The notes under the pieces are model-generated. The model worked only from the letters and a program-made list of their open reading frames with translations. It was not told the origin of the DNA and searched no databases. Shown in pieces: positions 23,722 through 24,254 of a stretch of DNA of 24,254 nucleotides (within the stretch, counting starts at the first letter, position 1; every line of letters begins with the position of its first letter). This DNA comes from a virus. A program made the translations under genes and the position numbers. The DNA lies in the IMG/VR virus record IMGVR_UViG_3300006735_000244, positions 1-24,254 of that record. One strand, 5' to 3'.

Positions 23722-24254
23722 AACTGTACCTCTCCTGTAGTGTAATTGTACTCTTCATCCCGAAGGATGCGAGTAAGTTGGGCTGTCATTATTGCATCGG
23801 CATAGGTTTTGTTTTTCTTTTCGTAACTCTTCACAACCTTATCCCACATCTCTTCGACAGTAGTTGCGCCCTCTAGCATTTTCTCTGCTGTCTTTGGTCC
23901 AACTCCTACAAGTCCTTCGATGTTATCTGTATGATCTCCTGACAATACTTGTTGCATCCAATGTCTATCTGCTTTCTTTCTTGTAATTAATTCGAGGTCA
24001 TCGTTAGCAAGTAAGGTGCAAGGTACTCCTCTCATATCTTTATCTGGAGAAACAATAATAGGATTATCATGTTGACCATTCGTTGCCAATAGCCCCATTA
24101 CGTCATCTCCTTCGAGTCCGTTAAAAGCAACAGAGTGATAGCGTTCCTTGGATATTCTTATGGTGTCACGCAATGCTAGTGGGTGACGCTTGCCTACCCT
24201 ATTAGCTTTGTAGTCCTGGAATATTCCGTGACGGAAAGTAGGGTATTGAGTGAA
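23697..24254 (-). CDS. gp6: 5'-3' exonuclease, T7 gp6-like, C-terminal part (cut by right edge)
   Basis: The frame is open to the window edge, so the true start is outside; 185 residues are visible of about 300 in T7 gp6. The first visible part has DYKANRVGKRHPLALRDTIR, the arch-helix motif of FEN/T5-type nucleases. Then come LEGDDVMGLLA with metal-binding acidic residues, SPDKDMRG with the next Asp pair, and GDHTDNIEGLVGVGPKTAEK, the H3TH DNA-binding and metal site. All key acidic positions visible here are intact. In T7 the enzyme degrades host DNA to supply nucleotides and removes RNA primers. The gene closes the replication block and overlaps the 66-aa gene by 25 nt. A frame start at the TTG near 24173 is an artefact of requiring a start codon. 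Confidence 0.95.
   Translation of the reverse strand, partial: FTQYPTFRHGIFQDYKANRVGKRHPLALRDTIRISKERYHSVAFNGLEGDDVMGLLATNGQHDNPIIVSPDKDMRGVPCTLLANDDLELITRKKADRHWMQQVLSGDHTDNIEGLVGVGPKTAEKMLEGATTVEEMWDKVVKSYEKKNKTYADAIMTAQLTRILRDEEYNYTTGEVQLWQPLTIQ

Noticed and set aside
24171-24173. TTG near 24173 as the start of the exonuclease
   Set aside because: The frame stays open to the window edge and the upstream residues carry the conserved DYKANR motif, so the gene simply continues beyond the window.
1-24254. CRISPR arrays, tRNAs, insertion sequences or an attachment site
   Set aside because: The window is nearly all packed coding sequence on one strand; I saw no spaced direct repeats, no cloverleaf-like segment in the gaps and no transposase or integrase motifs.

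Overview
The window is the structural (late) half of a T7-like podovirus genome. Every gene is on the minus strand, so the biological order runs from high to low coordinates. Gene order and recognisable sequences follow T7 from gene 6 to gene 17: 5'-3' exonuclease (gp6, cut by the right edge), a 66-aa unknown, a gp7.3-like small virion protein, portal (gp8), scaffold (gp9), major capsid (gp10), tail tube A and B (gp11, gp12), a gp13-like GNAT-fold protein, internal virion proteins gp14, gp15 and gp16, and the tail fibre (gp17). The DNA is AT-rich by eye. The capsid, the Lys-rich mini-proteins and the fibre repeats look like those of marine podoviruses (pelagiphage or cyanophage relatives). That host assignment is inference, because no host-specific gene is in the window.

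Layout, in transcription order: 24254-23521 exonuclease tail and the 66-aa gene; 23516-20458 gp7.3-like protein, portal, an unlisted 58-aa gene with a near-perfect Shine-Dalgarno, and scaffold; 20480-20348 a control region with an inverted repeat over the scaffold stop codon, a T7-like CTATAG core and small palindromes; 20347-19361 capsid, then a strong terminator hairpin at 19349-19328; 19320-18824 three tiny, very basic genes (25, 84 and 53 aa); 18824-15335 tail tube and the gp13-like gene; 15332-4217 the ejected core proteins, about 11 kb; 4217-1 tail fibre, a C1q-like adhesin, a fibre-assembly-like protein and the start of a second fibre-like gene whose repeats match the first.

The most unusual part is the ejection machinery. 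The gp15-like protein (948 aa) ends in a lytic transglycosylase domain, which in T7 sits at the N-terminus of gp16. The gp16-like protein (2538 aa, about twice T7's 1318) carries a block at residues 425-1660 with a ParB-like fold, an HExxH zincin-like segment and an ADP-ribosyltransferase-like segment. This is the domain company of phage 'polyvalent' proteins. Since T7 gp14-gp16 enter the host with the DNA, the arrangement suggests an effector set delivered at the first moment of infection.

Genes are packed tightly: six junctions are TAATG stop/start overlaps, and most of the others are gaps of 0-5 nt or short overlaps. The only gap over 100 bp is the scaffold-capsid control region. No terminase, lysis gene, RNA polymerase, integrase or tRNA is visible; they would lie outside the window.
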